From Chloroflexota bacterium (GTDB lineage: Bacteria; Chloroflexota; Chloroflexia; Thermomicrobiales; UBA6265): 15,795 nucleotides of DNA. The notes below the pieces were generated by a model. It had not been told where the DNA came from. It did no database searches and saw only the letters and a list, made by a program, of their open reading frames with translations. This document shows positions 6,148 to 13,633 of this stretch, one piece after another. The first letter of the stretch is position 1. The number at the start of each line of letters is the position of its first letter. Location: contig JAEWEG010000059.1 in the NCBI GenBank assembly GCA_023389575.1, forward strand, positions 1-15,795, read 5' to 3'. The position numbers and the translations under genes were made by a program.

Positions 6148-6986
6148 TAGGCGCTGGCGCTGGAATACTGGCGAATCGCCACGTTCCAGATAAGGCGCAG
6201 GCCGGTGACGGCCGCCGCCGCGAAGGCGATGGAGCCGGGAACGAGCCACCAGGAAATGCCGTGGGTGAGCGCCTCGGAGGGGAACGTGGTGGCGAAGGCG
6301 ACCGGAATCAGGAACGTCAGCACCGCCCGCATCGCCAGCGGAAAGAACCAGACCGGATATCGGCCCGCCTCCAGGACATCGCTCACCACCATCACGGCGG
6401 CGGCCATCGACTGCGTCCAGAACGCGCAGTACGACACCGCCATGTACAGGCAGGCGATCAGCACGAATCCACAGAGGAAGATGACGCCGCCCTGGAGCCA
6501 TGCCAGCGGCCCTGGAATGCCCCGGCCGTTGGTCAGGCCAATGAGCACGATCACCAGGCCGGTCAGGATGTTGAACGTTTGGTCGGGCCGGATCCAGCGC
6601 GTGGCGGCGTAGAACTGGGCGTCCACCGGGCGGATCAGCATCTGGTCGAGCTCGCCGTTGCGCACGGCTTCCATCATGGCCCACATGTTGTGGGTGATGA
6701 TCATTCCGATCATGCCCATCATCGCCTGCTGCACCCCAAGCACCACGATCACGTCCGCCTGGGACCAGCCCCGGACGCCATCCGTGAAGCTGAAGAGCAC
6801 CAGCACCGGTATGACTCCGAGGATGAGTTGAGTGAGGCCAATCACGACGGTGGTGAGAAAGTGCGCCCGGAACTGGGCCTCGCGGACCAGGGCCAGCGAG
6901 AAGCATCCCCGCCACAGGCGGGCATGCCGCCGAAGGGACGATGTCCACGAAAGCCATCCCGCGATGTCGTTCGTCGCATTGATCAT
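6147..6986 (-). CDS. ABC-2 family exporter permease
   Basis: 279 residues, about six hydrophobic segments, inner membrane. The cytoplasmic loop VRNGELDQMLIRP (108-120) is the typical motif of the ABC-2 permease family often annotated as PF06182 (formerly DUF990). It follows a start-proximal amphipathic stretch (19-45) and the membrane hairpin that begins near residue 46. It starts 1 nt after the stop of the second permease gene, so the two are one transcript and likely form a heterodimer energised by the ATPase encoded first. Substrate is unknown; relatives include antibiotic and viologen-type exporters. Confidence 0.9.
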   Translation of the reverse strand: MINATNDIAGWLSWTSSLRRHARLWRGCFSLALVREAQFRAHFLTTVVIGLTQLILGVIPVLVLFSFTDGVRGWSQADVIVVLGVQQAMMGMIGMIITHNMWAMMEAVRNGELDQMLIRPVDAQFYAATRWIRPDQTFNILTGLVIVLIGLTNGRGIPGPLAWLQGGVIFLCGFVLIACLYMAVSYCAFWTQSMAAAVMVVSDVLEAGRYPVWFFPLAMRAVLTFLIPVAFATTFPSEALTHGISWWLVPGSIAFAAAAVTGLRLIWNVAIRQYSSASA

Positions 6987-6987
6987 C

Positions 6988-7797
6988 TCAGGCTCCCACC
7001 GCCGCGTACGAGCGCTTGCCGGTCGACCACAGCCACCGGGCCGCGACCACGAACAGGACGGTGTACATCACCTGGACCACAACCCCGTAGACGATCTCGT
7101 TTCGAGATAGATCACCAACCATCAGTTCCAGCGGGAATGACAGGATGTAGCGAAATGGCTGCGCCCGCAGGAACCCCTGGGCCCATTCCGGCATCAGGGC
7201 CAGCGGCACCACCTGTCCAGCGAGCACCGCGGCCGCGAGGGCGCGCGCCTTGATCAGGCCGGAGACATCGTCCAGCCAGAACGCCAGCGACCCTTCGGCG
7301 ACATCGAGCGATACGGCGATCACGGCTCCCATCAGGATCGCCAGGACGATGATGCCCCACTGCCAGGCCCGCGCGGTCACCGCGAAGTCCTCGCGGAAGA
7401 ACCAGGCGAAGAGGGCGACCATCGGGAAGAGCACGACGGTCTTGAACGCCTTTTCCGCGACGTTGTTGGCGGCCATTTCGTACAGCAGGGAGCCGGGACG
7501 GGCCAGCCAGACCGAGAGCTTGCCATTCCGGATCGAGTTCGCCAGGAATCCGGAGAGCCACGACGAGGTGAGCATCGAGACCACCGCCAGCAGCACGAAG
7601 TAGGTCATCAGGTAGGACGTGTCGACCGGTAGTTCGGCGCCGCTGGCCACCGCCGCCCGCCACACCAGCGCCGCGATCAGGGGGCTCAGCACCGCGCCGA
7701 GCATGTAGCAGAAGAAGTCGAACGGGTAGGCGACCGTCACCGCCATGTTGATCGCCACCAGCCGCCGGAGCAGCCGAGCGCGCTGCGCCAGCGTCAT
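6988..7797 (-). CDS. ABC-2 family exporter permease, second subunit
   Basis: 269 residues with about six membrane helices. It carries the paralogous cytoplasmic motif SIRNGKLSVWLARP (88-101), matching the NGELDQMLIRP of its neighbour, so the two permeases are diverged halves of one heterodimeric channel. The ATG overlaps the ATPase stop (ATGA, 7794-7797), and the downstream permease begins 1 nt after its stop, so the three genes are translationally coupled. Length and topology are normal for the family. Substrate cannot be inferred. Confidence 0.9.
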   Translation of the reverse strand: MTLAQRARLLRRLVAINMAVTVAYPFDFFCYMLGAVLSPLIAALVWRAAVASGAELPVDTSYLMTYFVLLAVVSMLTSSWLSGFLANSIRNGKLSVWLARPGSLLYEMAANNVAEKAFKTVVLFPMVALFAWFFREDFAVTARAWQWGIIVLAILMGAVIAVSLDVAEGSLAFWLDDVSGLIKARALAAAVLAGQVVPLALMPEWAQGFLRAQPFRYILSFPLELMVGDLSRNEIVYGVVVQVMYTVLFVVAARWLWSTGKRSYAAVGA

Positions 7798-8861
7798 GGA
7801 GCCGCCTTCCCGTTGGAGGCGATGCCGCTGACGAAGATCTCGTGGACGATCTCCGCGATGTCGGTGTCGGTGACTTCAAGGTCGAGCAGCGGCCCCAGGC
7901 TGGGAAGGAGGGCGAGGACATCGCCGAGGCGTTCGCGATCGACCTCCAACGCGAGGACCTGGCCATCGGCGCTACCGTCTTCCGATGTCGCCAGCGTGAC
8001 GCCCGGTGGCAGTTCTCCTGGGTCGACCGGAGTTTCGTAGGCGGCCCGGACGCGCTTGCGGGGCCGCACGTTGTGGACCAGCGCGGCCAGACTCCCGTCG
8101 TACCCCAGGCGACCGTGGTCGATGATCATCACCCGGGAGCAGAGCGCCTCGATGTCATCCATGTCGTGACTGGTGATGAGGATGGTGGTGCCGCGGATGC
8201 GGTTGATGTCGGCGAGGAAGGTTCGCACCCGGGCCTTGGCGACCACGTCGAGGCCGATGGTGGGCTCGTCGAGGAAGAGCATCTCTGGCCGGTGAAGGAG
8301 CGCGGCCACCATCTCCATCTTCATCCGCTCGCCCAGCGAGAGCTTGCGGACCTGTACCTGGAGGAGGTCGGTCACATCGAGCAGGGTCGCCAGTTCGTCG
8401 ACGCTCTCCCGGAAGGCGTCATCGGCGAGGCCGTACATCTCCTTGTGGAGCAGCAGCGACTCCATGGCGGGGACATCCCACCACAGCATGGAGCGCTGGC
8501 CCATGACCAGCGCGATCCGTCGGAGGTAGTCCGTCTTGCGGTCGAATGGCTTCCCGCCGAGCACCTTGAGCTCTCCCCCACTTGGATGGAGCAGGCCCGT
8601 GAGCATCTTGAGCGTGGTTGTCTTGCCGGCGCCGTTGGGGCCCAGCAGGCCGACGATCTCGCCCGGACGGACGTCGAAGCTGATGGCGTCGACGGCGAGT
8701 CGGGTTTCGTACTGGCGGCGGATGACGCTTTTCAGCGCGCCGCGAAGGCCGGGTTGTTGCCGGTGGAAGGTGTAGGTCTTGGTGAGGTCGCGCGCGGAGA
8801 TCGCGAGTTCCGAAGCTGAGTCCGGAGCCGCGACAGTGCCAGGGGTGGCGGTTTTCATCAT
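7794..8861 (-). CDS. ABC exporter ATP-binding protein
   Basis: 355 residues from ATG 8861 (the adjacent ATG 8858 is equivalent). All nucleotide-binding motifs are intact: Walker A GPNGAGKTT (74-82), Q-loop Gln122, signature LSLGE (174-178, in the variant LSLGERMKME), Walker B MLFLDEP (194-200), D-loop GLD (203-205), H-loop His232 in TSHDMDD. The LSLGERMK form is typical of the ATPases that pair with PF06182-type permeases. An approximately 100-residue C-terminal extension follows the core, as in drug exporter ATPases. The open frame runs up to a TTG at 8945, but those residues lack family similarity. No good ribosome binding site precedes 8861, which may matter given the leader peptide upstream. 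It is the first gene of the exporter operon. Confidence 0.92.
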   Translation of the reverse strand: MMKTATPGTVAAPDSASELAISARDLTKTYTFHRQQPGLRGALKSVIRRQYETRLAVDAISFDVRPGEIVGLLGPNGAGKTTTLKMLTGLLHPSGGELKVLGGKPFDRKTDYLRRIALVMGQRSMLWWDVPAMESLLLHKEMYGLADDAFRESVDELATLLDVTDLLQVQVRKLSLGERMKMEMVAALLHRPEMLFLDEPTIGLDVVAKARVRTFLADINRIRGTTILITSHDMDDIEALCSRVMIIDHGRLGYDGSLAALVHNVRPRKRVRAAYETPVDPGELPPGVTLATSEDGSADGQVLALEVDRERLGDVLALLPSLGPLLDLEVTDTDIAEIVHEIFVSGIASNGKAAP

Positions 8862-8881
8862 GCAGGGTATCGCTCGCTTCG

Positions 8882-8896
8882 CCGAATGGGATTCGG
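8882..8896. promoter_or_regulatory. Short palindrome in the ABC operon leader
   Basis: CCGAAT (8882-8887) and ATTCGG (8891-8896) are exact inverted repeats with a 3-nt spacer, ending 21 nt upstream of the ATPase start. It could be a dimeric regulator's half-sites or a small RNA hairpin near the start codon. Chance occurrence is possible at this size. Confidence 0.3.
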
Positions 8897-8999
8897 ATCG
8901 GTCCAACGTTGCGGTTCGTGCGCGATTCGGAGGGGCACGCGACAACGACCGTTCGGGTGGCGGGCGCCACGGAACGGCGTATGGATCGGGGACGCGTTT

Positions 9000-9032
9000 C
9001 TAGTGGTTGCGGTTGCTACGGGTGGTTGCCAT
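9000..9032 (-). CDS. Candidate 10-residue leader peptide of the ABC operon
   Basis: Reads MATTRSNRNH then TAG. It has GGAGG (minus strand, 9039-9043) 6 nt before its ATG, a much better ribosome binding site than the ATPase gene itself has. It lies about 37 nt after the start of the predicted transcript from the box at 9076-9084 and 138 nt before the ATPase start. Short peptides in this place often control export or resistance genes by ribosome stalling or attenuation. The peptide is too short for any family call, and chance is a real alternative. Confidence 0.4.
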   Translation of the reverse strand: MATTRSNRNH

Positions 9033-9075
9033 ACGGTACCTCCCAATGACTAGATCGGCGTGACAAAGCTCGGTC

Positions 9076-9084
9076 AGTGTAGCA
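9076..9084 (-). promoter_or_regulatory. Candidate extended -10 promoter of the ABC operon
   Basis: Minus strand TGCTACACT combines the TGn extension with TACACT (four of six to TATAAT). Extended -10 promoters need no good -35 box, and none is visible. It would start the transcript near 9069, just before the leader peptide. Confidence 0.4.
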
Positions 9085-9173
9085 CGGGAATTCGCGGCGC
9101 GATGGGCTGGACATGGAGGCTACACTCATGGGCACGGCGTAGCGAATCGAAATCCAGCGGAAGGACACCTCCC

Positions 9174-9359
9174 ATGTCGAATCGCACCGATCCTCCCACC
9201 CAGGAAGACCTGACGACCACCCGTGAAACCACAACCGACGAGCAGTCGTCGCTCACTCCACCCGCGCGGCCCGCGCTCGTGGGGTCCGGCATGTTCCTGC
9301 CGGCGCTGATCGTCCTGGCGATCGCGGTTGTGGTAATCGTTTACCTCGCCATGCGCTAA
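9174..9359 (+). CDS. Small single-pass membrane protein
   Basis: 61 residues of unknown function. The first 35 are hydrophilic and Thr/Pro/Glu-rich (EDLTTTRETTTDEQSS, 11-26). One membrane helix fills about 38-58 (GSGMFLPALIVLAIAVVVIVYL), leaving only a few residues after it, so it is tail-anchored with the N-terminus probably cytoplasmic. GGAAGG at 9159-9164 lies 9 nt before this ATG, which rules out the longer in-frame start at 9060. It converges on the membrane protein gene ending at 9415. Composition and ribosome binding site support a real gene; no function can be given. Confidence 0.7.
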   Translation: MSNRTDPPTQEDLTTTRETTTDEQSSLTPPARPALVGSGMFLPALIVLAIAVVVIVYLAMR

Positions 9360-9414
9360 GAGCGATTCGGGGCGAAAAAGCGGATTCCGGCTGGGTCGGT
9401 TGCCTCCGGCCGGG

Positions 9415-9825
9415 TTAGTTCTGGCCGTTCTCCATCGGGGGCGTGGCTCGTGGCGGCAATTCGTCGTCGCGGGCTGGCTCGCTGGTGGGCACGCTCGACA
9501 GCAGGTCCACCGTCAGCCCGGCGATGACCAGGCCGATCACGATCCAGACCGCCATCGGCCAGAAGAACCACCAGTTCCCGTCGTTCGTCAGGTCGATGAC
9601 GAACAATCCGGCGACGGCAACGCCGCCGGTACCCGCCCAGAGGCCCAGCAGCCGATGTGGTCGCAGTCGGAAGGCGAGCACCAGTCCCGCCGTGAGCATG
9701 CCCATCGCCCAGATTGGCCAGATTGCCCAGAAATTCGATCGATCGGTGATCACGTTCAGCACGATCAGGACCGACGAGAGAAAGGCGAAGACGGCGAGCA
9801 GCATGTCGGGTTGTGTGCGGCGCAT
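9415..9825 (-). CDS. Four-helix membrane protein with internally duplicated W-x-x-W-P hairpin
   Basis: 136 residues with about four membrane helices (8-27, 33-52, 59-79, 85-106) and a hydrophilic acidic/proline tail (112-136). LNVITDRSNFWAIWP (23-37) and VIDLTNDGNWWFFWP (76-90) are clearly similar, so the protein is two copies of a two-helix unit. That unit resembles the 2TM domain (PF13239) that appears alone or on sensor kinases. Function is unknown. The start is ATG 9825, with no strong ribosome binding site; an in-frame ATG at 9804 is the alternative. Confidence 0.75.
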   Translation of the reverse strand: MRRTQPDMLLAVFAFLSSVLIVLNVITDRSNFWAIWPIWAMGMLTAGLVLAFRLRPHRLLGLWAGTGGVAVAGLFVIDLTNDGNWWFFWPMAVWIVIGLVIAGLTVDLLSSVPTSEPARDDELPPRATPPMENGQN

Positions 9826-9965
9826 GGCGATGAGTCCAGGTGGAGAGCGACGGAATTCAATACCCAGAGTCTAGGCCCGCCGGGTCGCCCAGACATGGGG
9901 GATAGCTGCAAATGCACGATGGAGCATATGCATCGTTCACCATGGGGAAGGCCAGAAAACCCTCC

Positions 9966-9971
9966 TATACT
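9966..9971 (+). promoter_or_regulatory. Candidate -10 box of the LLM oxidoreductase gene
   Basis: TATACT lies 58 nt before the ATG at 10030. The hexamer 17 nt upstream is TGGGGA, a weak -35. A small inverted repeat, ACGATG (9916-9921) and CATCGT (9931-9936), lies just upstream and could be a regulator site. I see nothing else in the 204-nt gap before the gene. Confidence 0.35.
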
Positions 9972-10029
9972 GGCGGTCCATCGGGAATCGCGTCGTCGCG
10001 TCGCGGTTCATAGGCAAAGGGGCCCGTAC

Positions 10030-10989
10030 ATGGTTCAACTCGGATACACGCTTTCCAGCGAGGAATTCCGTCCCAACGACCTCGTCGCGCAGAGCCGGAT
10101 GGCGGAGGAGGCGGGGTTCAGCTTCGCCAGCATTTCCGACCACTTCCATCCCTGGGTCGATGCCCAGGGCCACAGCCCGTTCGTCTGGTCCACGCTTGGC
10201 GGCATCGCCCAGGTCACCGAGAAGATCGAACTCATGACTGGCGTGACCTGCCCGTTCATCCGTACCCATCCGGCCATCATCGCCCATGCCACGGCCACGG
10301 TGGCCGACATGCTGCCGGGCCGGTTCCTGTTCGGGGTGGGTACCGGCGAGTACCTGAACGAGCACATTACCGGCGAGCACTGGCCGCCGATTTCCCGCCG
10401 CCAGGACATGCTGGTCGAAGCGCTTGAGATCATCCGTGAACTCTGGAAGGGCGGGTACAAGACCCACCACGGGCAGTTCTTCAACGTCGAGAACGCCCGG
10501 TTGTACACGCTTCCCGAAACCCTGCCGCCGGTGATCGTCGCGGCCGCTGGTCCCGAATCGGCCAAGCTCGCCGGCGAGCATGGAGATGCCCTGGTGAGCA
10601 CCTCTCCCGACAAGGAGGTGGTGGATGCCTACGTGGCGGCTGGCGGAGACGCGAGCAAGGTCTATGGGCAGGTCACGGTTTGCTGGCAGGCCAGCAAGGA
10701 CGAGGCGATCAAGACCATGCTCGAGGTCTGGCCGAACTCCGGGCTCTCCGGGCAGCTTAGCCAGGAACTTGCCCTGCCCGCCTACTTCGAGGCGGCCGCC
10801 GAACTTGTGACGCCAGACGTGATCGAGCAGCAATCTCCCTGCGGCCCAGAGGTGCAGCCAATTCTGGACTCGATCCAGGAGTACGCCGACGCCGGGTTCA
10901 CACATATCTACATCCACCAGGTCGGTGAGAACCAGAAGGAATTCATCGACATGGCGAAGCGCGAGATTCTGCCGAACTTCGCCTCGTAG
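10030..10989 (+). CDS. F420-dependent LLM-class oxidoreductase, G6PDH-like subgroup (TIGR03557 type)
   Basis: 319 residues forming a luciferase-like TIM barrel that should use coenzyme F420 for hydride transfer. Features of the F420 glucose-6-phosphate dehydrogenase-like subgroup are visible: ISDHFHPW (35-42, with a His at 40 as in Fgd1), GHSPFVWSTLGGIAQ (47-61), HPAIIAHATATVADMLPGRF (80-99), GVGTGEYLNEH (102-112) and the phosphate-loop region AAAGPESAKLAGEHGD (171-186). Fgd1 itself binds glucose-6-phosphate with specific lysines that I cannot confirm here, so the substrate is open. The start at 10030 has AAAGGGG about 8 nt upstream and begins at the first barrel strand; the frame is open back to 9400, but that part lies over the opposite-strand gene. 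It is monocistronic, ended by the terminator at 11045. Confidence 0.9.
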   Translation: MVQLGYTLSSEEFRPNDLVAQSRMAEEAGFSFASISDHFHPWVDAQGHSPFVWSTLGGIAQVTEKIELMTGVTCPFIRTHPAIIAHATATVADMLPGRFLFGVGTGEYLNEHITGEHWPPISRRQDMLVEALEIIRELWKGGYKTHHGQFFNVENARLYTLPETLPPVIVAAAGPESAKLAGEHGDALVSTSPDKEVVDAYVAAGGDASKVYGQVTVCWQASKDEAIKTMLEVWPNSGLSGQLSQELALPAYFEAAAELVTPDVIEQQSPCGPEVQPILDSIQEYADAGFTHIYIHQVGENQKEFIDMAKREILPNFAS

Positions 10990-11044
10990 GGTTCACCGGC
11001 CCATAACCATGGCCGCGCTGGCGGCTCACACACCATCTGCTCGA

Positions 11045-11084
11045 AAACACCCCCTCACCGATGAATATCGGTGAAGGGGTGTTT
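11045..11084. terminator. Strong bidirectional-type terminator
   Basis: The 18-nt arms 11045-11062 and 11067-11084 pair with a single mismatch around a GAAT loop. The stem begins with AAA and ends with TTT, and an AT-rich tail (GAACTTTCTTC) follows. It lies 56 nt after the LLM gene stop and 100 nt before the next gene, so it isolates the two transcription units. Confidence 0.85.
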
Positions 11085-11142
11085 GAACTTTCTTCAGGTA
11101 CTCCCGCACGGGATTGAGACTAAGTCGCGATTCCATCAATTA

Positions 11143-11151
11143 TGGTATACT
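11143..11151 (+). promoter_or_regulatory. Extended -10 promoter of the nfeD-floA operon
   Basis: TGGTATACT combines TGn with TATACT (five of six to TATAAT) inside an unusually AT-rich patch for this genome (11125-11170). The transcript would start near 11158, leaving a leader of about 27 nt before ATG 11185. No good -35 box is seen, as expected for this promoter class. Confidence 0.5.
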
Positions 11152-11184
11152 AGGTATCAAGAAGAAATGGAACAGAGGTGCAAC

Positions 11185-12576
11185 ATGGTCCGGACCCACT
11201 CCCCGGCGGCGACAGCGCCGTCGTACAACCGAGGAGTCTTCCCGCACACCCTTCGCACCCCAGCGCCGGGGAGTGGAATCGGGTGGTGGAGAGGCCTGCT
11301 CGTCATGCTGCTAATCGCGGTTGGCGTCCTTTCCCATACCGCTGGACCCGTCACCGCGCAGGACAGCACCAGCGATCAACTCGTGGTCGTGATCCCGATC
11401 AACGGTACGATCGAGCCTGGCATTGGGCATTTCCTGCAGCGCTCACTTGATGAGGCGGCCGAAGACGGCGCCGATCTCGTCATCCTCGATATCGAAACGC
11501 CCGGTGGCCGCCTCGACACCGTGCTCCAGATGCGTGACGCCATCCTGGGCAGCACGGTACCGGTGGTCGCGTTCGTGAACCGCGAGGCGTTCTCGGCGGG
11601 CGCGCTCATCACGATCGCCTCCGACGAAATCTGGATGGCGCCGGGCGGTGTGTTTGGCGCGGCCACTCCGGTGATGGGCGGCACCGGCGAGACGGCCGAC
11701 GAGAAGACGGTCTCCGCCGTGCGCTCCACGTTCCGGGCCACCGCCGAGGAACAGGGGCGCGACCCCCTCATCGCCGAAGCGATGGTCGACCCGGCGGTGG
11801 TGGTCGATGGCCTCGACGATTCCACGTCGCTGCTCACCCTCTCCGTGTCGCAGGCCCAGGAGTGGGGTTACGCCGATGGCGTCGCCGCCGACCTCCCCAC
11901 CCTGATCGACACCCTCGGCTACGGCGACGCCACCGTGCGCGAGATGAGCCTGTCGCCAATCGAGTACCTGGTCCGGTGGATCACCGATCCCGTCTTCGCC
12001 TCGCTCCTGATCCTGGCCGGGCTCTTCCTGATTATCGCCGACGCCCTTTTCGCCGGGTTTGGCATCGCGGCGGCTGCTGGTGTCGCCTGTCTCGGACTCT
12101 TCTTCTGGGGTCACACCCTGGCTGGGCTGGCCGGCTGGGAAGACATGGTGCTGGTCGCGATCGGCATCGTGCTGATCGCGGTGGAGATCTTCGTCATCCC
12201 CGGGTTCGGCGTGGCGGGGGTGCTTGGCATCATGTCGCTGGCGACCGGCCTGGTGATGGCGATGTCTGGCCGCGACTTCGGCAACTTCCGGCTCACCGAC
12301 GACGTGATCCGGGCCGGCTGGGCGGTGGCGATTGCCCTTGGCCTGGTGCTGGTGGCGCTGGGCGCGCTGACGCTGATCGTGCCGAAGAACCCCTCAACAC
12401 GGAGGTTCGGTGGGCTCGCCCTGGCGGCCACGGTGGACGAGTCCCACCAGAAGGCCAGGACGGCGAAGCAGCCCGGCTGGTTGCTACGCCGGTTCGGCGG
12501 GGACGACGTGCTGGAGAAGGGCGATATCCACATGCCGGAGGTGCACACCAAACCGGGAAGCACGCCGCGCAACTAA
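11185..12576 (+). CDS. nfeD: NfeD-type membrane serine protease (ClpP-fold), OB-fold apparently missing
   Basis: 463 residues. A membrane or signal segment lies at about 36-54, followed by AQD (58-60). The ClpP-like protease domain spans about 65-245: ADLVILDIETPGGRLD (96-111), the catalytic Ser137 in FSAGALI, the dyad candidate Lys174, and GGVFGAATPV (154-163). A membrane region of four to five helices follows (about 265-400). Characterised archaeal relatives cleave the C-terminus of stomatin, matching the FloA gene 54 nt downstream. Full-length NfeD proteins usually end in a beta-barrel OB-fold with G/P-rich turns. Here residues 401-463 (ending in PEVHTKPGSTPRN) do not show that pattern. 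ATG 11185 is chosen because AGAGG lies 7 nt upstream; ATG 11167 is the alternative. Confidence 0.9.
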   Translation: MVRTHSPAATAPSYNRGVFPHTLRTPAPGSGIGWWRGLLVMLLIAVGVLSHTAGPVTAQDSTSDQLVVVIPINGTIEPGIGHFLQRSLDEAAEDGADLVILDIETPGGRLDTVLQMRDAILGSTVPVVAFVNREAFSAGALITIASDEIWMAPGGVFGAATPVMGGTGETADEKTVSAVRSTFRATAEEQGRDPLIAEAMVDPAVVVDGLDDSTSLLTLSVSQAQEWGYADGVAADLPTLIDTLGYGDATVREMSLSPIEYLVRWITDPVFASLLILAGLFLIIADALFAGFGIAAAAGVACLGLFFWGHTLAGLAGWEDMVLVAIGIVLIAVEIFVIPGFGVAGVLGIMSLATGLVMAMSGRDFGNFRLTDDVIRAGWAVAIALGLVLVALGALTLIVPKNPSTRRFGGLALAATVDESHQKARTAKQPGWLLRRFGGDDVLEKGDIHMPEVHTKPGSTPRN

Positions 12577-12630
12577 CCATGTGAACCGTTTGGGCGTCGA
12601 TTGATCGCCCGTTATTGAAAGGCCCGTTTC

Positions 12631-13599
12631 ATGCCAGATGGCTCTGTTTCATTGTTGGTAACGCTCGCCATTATTGTCGTGCTTATCGTCTTCTTCTTTT
12701 ACTTCGTGCCGGTTGGACTGTGGGTCACGGCCATCTTCTCCGGCGCTCGCGTCGGCATGGGGACGCTGATTGGGATGCGCTTGCGCAAGGTCAATCCCGC
12801 CGACATCGTCCGGCCCTACATCAGCGCGATCAAGGCTGGCCTCGATCTCAATGTCAGCCAGATGGAAGCCCATTACCTGGCGGGCGGCAATGTCGGGCGC
12901 GTGGTGCAGGCCCTCATCTCGGCCGACCGCGCGAATATCGAACTCCCGTGGAAGCGCGCGACGGCGATTGACCTTGCTGGACGCGACGTGCTCGAAGCCG
13001 TGCAGGTGAGCGTCAACCCGAAAGTGATCCAGACCCCGCGCGTATCCGCCGTGGCGAAGGACGGCATCCAGCTCGTCGCCGTGGCCCGGGTGACGGTTCG
13101 CGCCAACATCGATCGGCTGGTCGGTGGCGCCGGTGAGGAGACCATCATCGCCCGAGTTGGCGAGGGCACCGTGTCCTCGATCGGTTCGGCCGATTCCCAC
13201 AAGCAGGTGCTCGAAAACCCGGACCAGATTTCCCGCTTCGTGCTTGAACGTGGGCTCGACGCCGGAACGGCCTTCGAGATCCTCTCGATCGACATCGCCG
13301 ACGTCGACGTGGGACGGAACATCGGCGCCGAACTGCAGACCGACCAGGCCGAGGCGGACAAGAAGATCGCCCAGGCCAAAGCCGAGGAGCGCCGCGCGAT
13401 GGCGCTGGCCGAGGAGCAGGAAATGCGCGCCCGCGTGGTCGACGCCGAGGCCCAGGTGCCGCTGGCGCTCGCCGAGGCGTTCCGCTCTGGCCGGCTCGGG
13501 GTGATGGACTACTACAAGATGGAGAATATCCAAGCCGACACCACCATGCGGGAGTCGATTGGCGAGGACAACGCCCCGGACACGGGACCTTCCCGATGA
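12631..13599 (+). CDS. floA: Flotillin-like membrane microdomain scaffold FloA
   Basis: 322 residues, near the usual FloA length of about 330. The N-terminal membrane hairpin (6-33, LLVTLAIIVVLIVFFFYFVP) is followed by GMRLRKVNPADIVRPYISAIKAGL (48-71), a hallmark of this family (former UPF0365). Then come the SPFH core (to about 230) with VQVSVNPKVIQTP (124-136) and an Ala/Glu coiled coil (234-275) containing ADKKIAQAKAEERRAMALAEEQ (242-263). FloA oligomers organise functional membrane microdomains. GAAAGG at 12617-12622 is 8 nt before the ATG. The neighbour upstream is the NfeD-type protease that acts on this protein class, and a small unknown gene follows after 34 nt. Confidence 0.96.
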   Translation: MPDGSVSLLVTLAIIVVLIVFFFYFVPVGLWVTAIFSGARVGMGTLIGMRLRKVNPADIVRPYISAIKAGLDLNVSQMEAHYLAGGNVGRVVQALISADRANIELPWKRATAIDLAGRDVLEAVQVSVNPKVIQTPRVSAVAKDGIQLVAVARVTVRANIDRLVGGAGEETIIARVGEGTVSSIGSADSHKQVLENPDQISRFVLERGLDAGTAFEILSIDIADVDVGRNIGAELQTDQAEADKKIAQAKAEERRAMALAEEQEMRARVVDAEAQVPLALAEAFRSGRLGVMDYYKMENIQADTTMRESIGEDNAPDTGPSR

Positions 13600-13633
13600 C
13601 GTCCTTTCTCGTTGAGCGCCACGGAGGCCGCCC

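Larger units (their letters stand above)
8862..9173. other. Divergent leader region of the ABC operon and the small membrane protein gene
   Basis: 312 nt without a long gene, between divergent genes. It holds the candidate extended -10 box (9076-9084), the 10-codon leader frame (9000-9032) and a palindrome (8882-8896), all listed separately. I see no convincing promoter for the plus-strand gene; TACACT at 9121-9126 is the only -10-like hexamer near it. Confidence 0.5.

Noticed and set aside
6087..7253. Plus-strand His/Gly-rich frame opposite the permeases
   Set aside because: Antisense shadow of membrane-protein codons; no signal, motif or ribosome binding site.
7842..8819. Long plus-strand open frame opposite the ABC ATPase
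   Set aside because: The minus strand carries every ABC motif; the plus-strand translation has none.
9400..10029. 210-residue extension of the LLM oxidoreductase
   Set aside because: It is antisense to the membrane protein at 9415-9825, and the barrel begins at MVQLGYTL with a suitable ribosome binding site.
11045..11084. CRISPR-like repeat
   Set aside because: It is a single inverted repeat, not a direct repeat array, and it has terminator features.
12592..12610. GGGCG/CGCCC hairpin before floA
   Set aside because: Only 5 bp with a 9-nt loop and no T-tract directly after it; too weak to list as a terminator.
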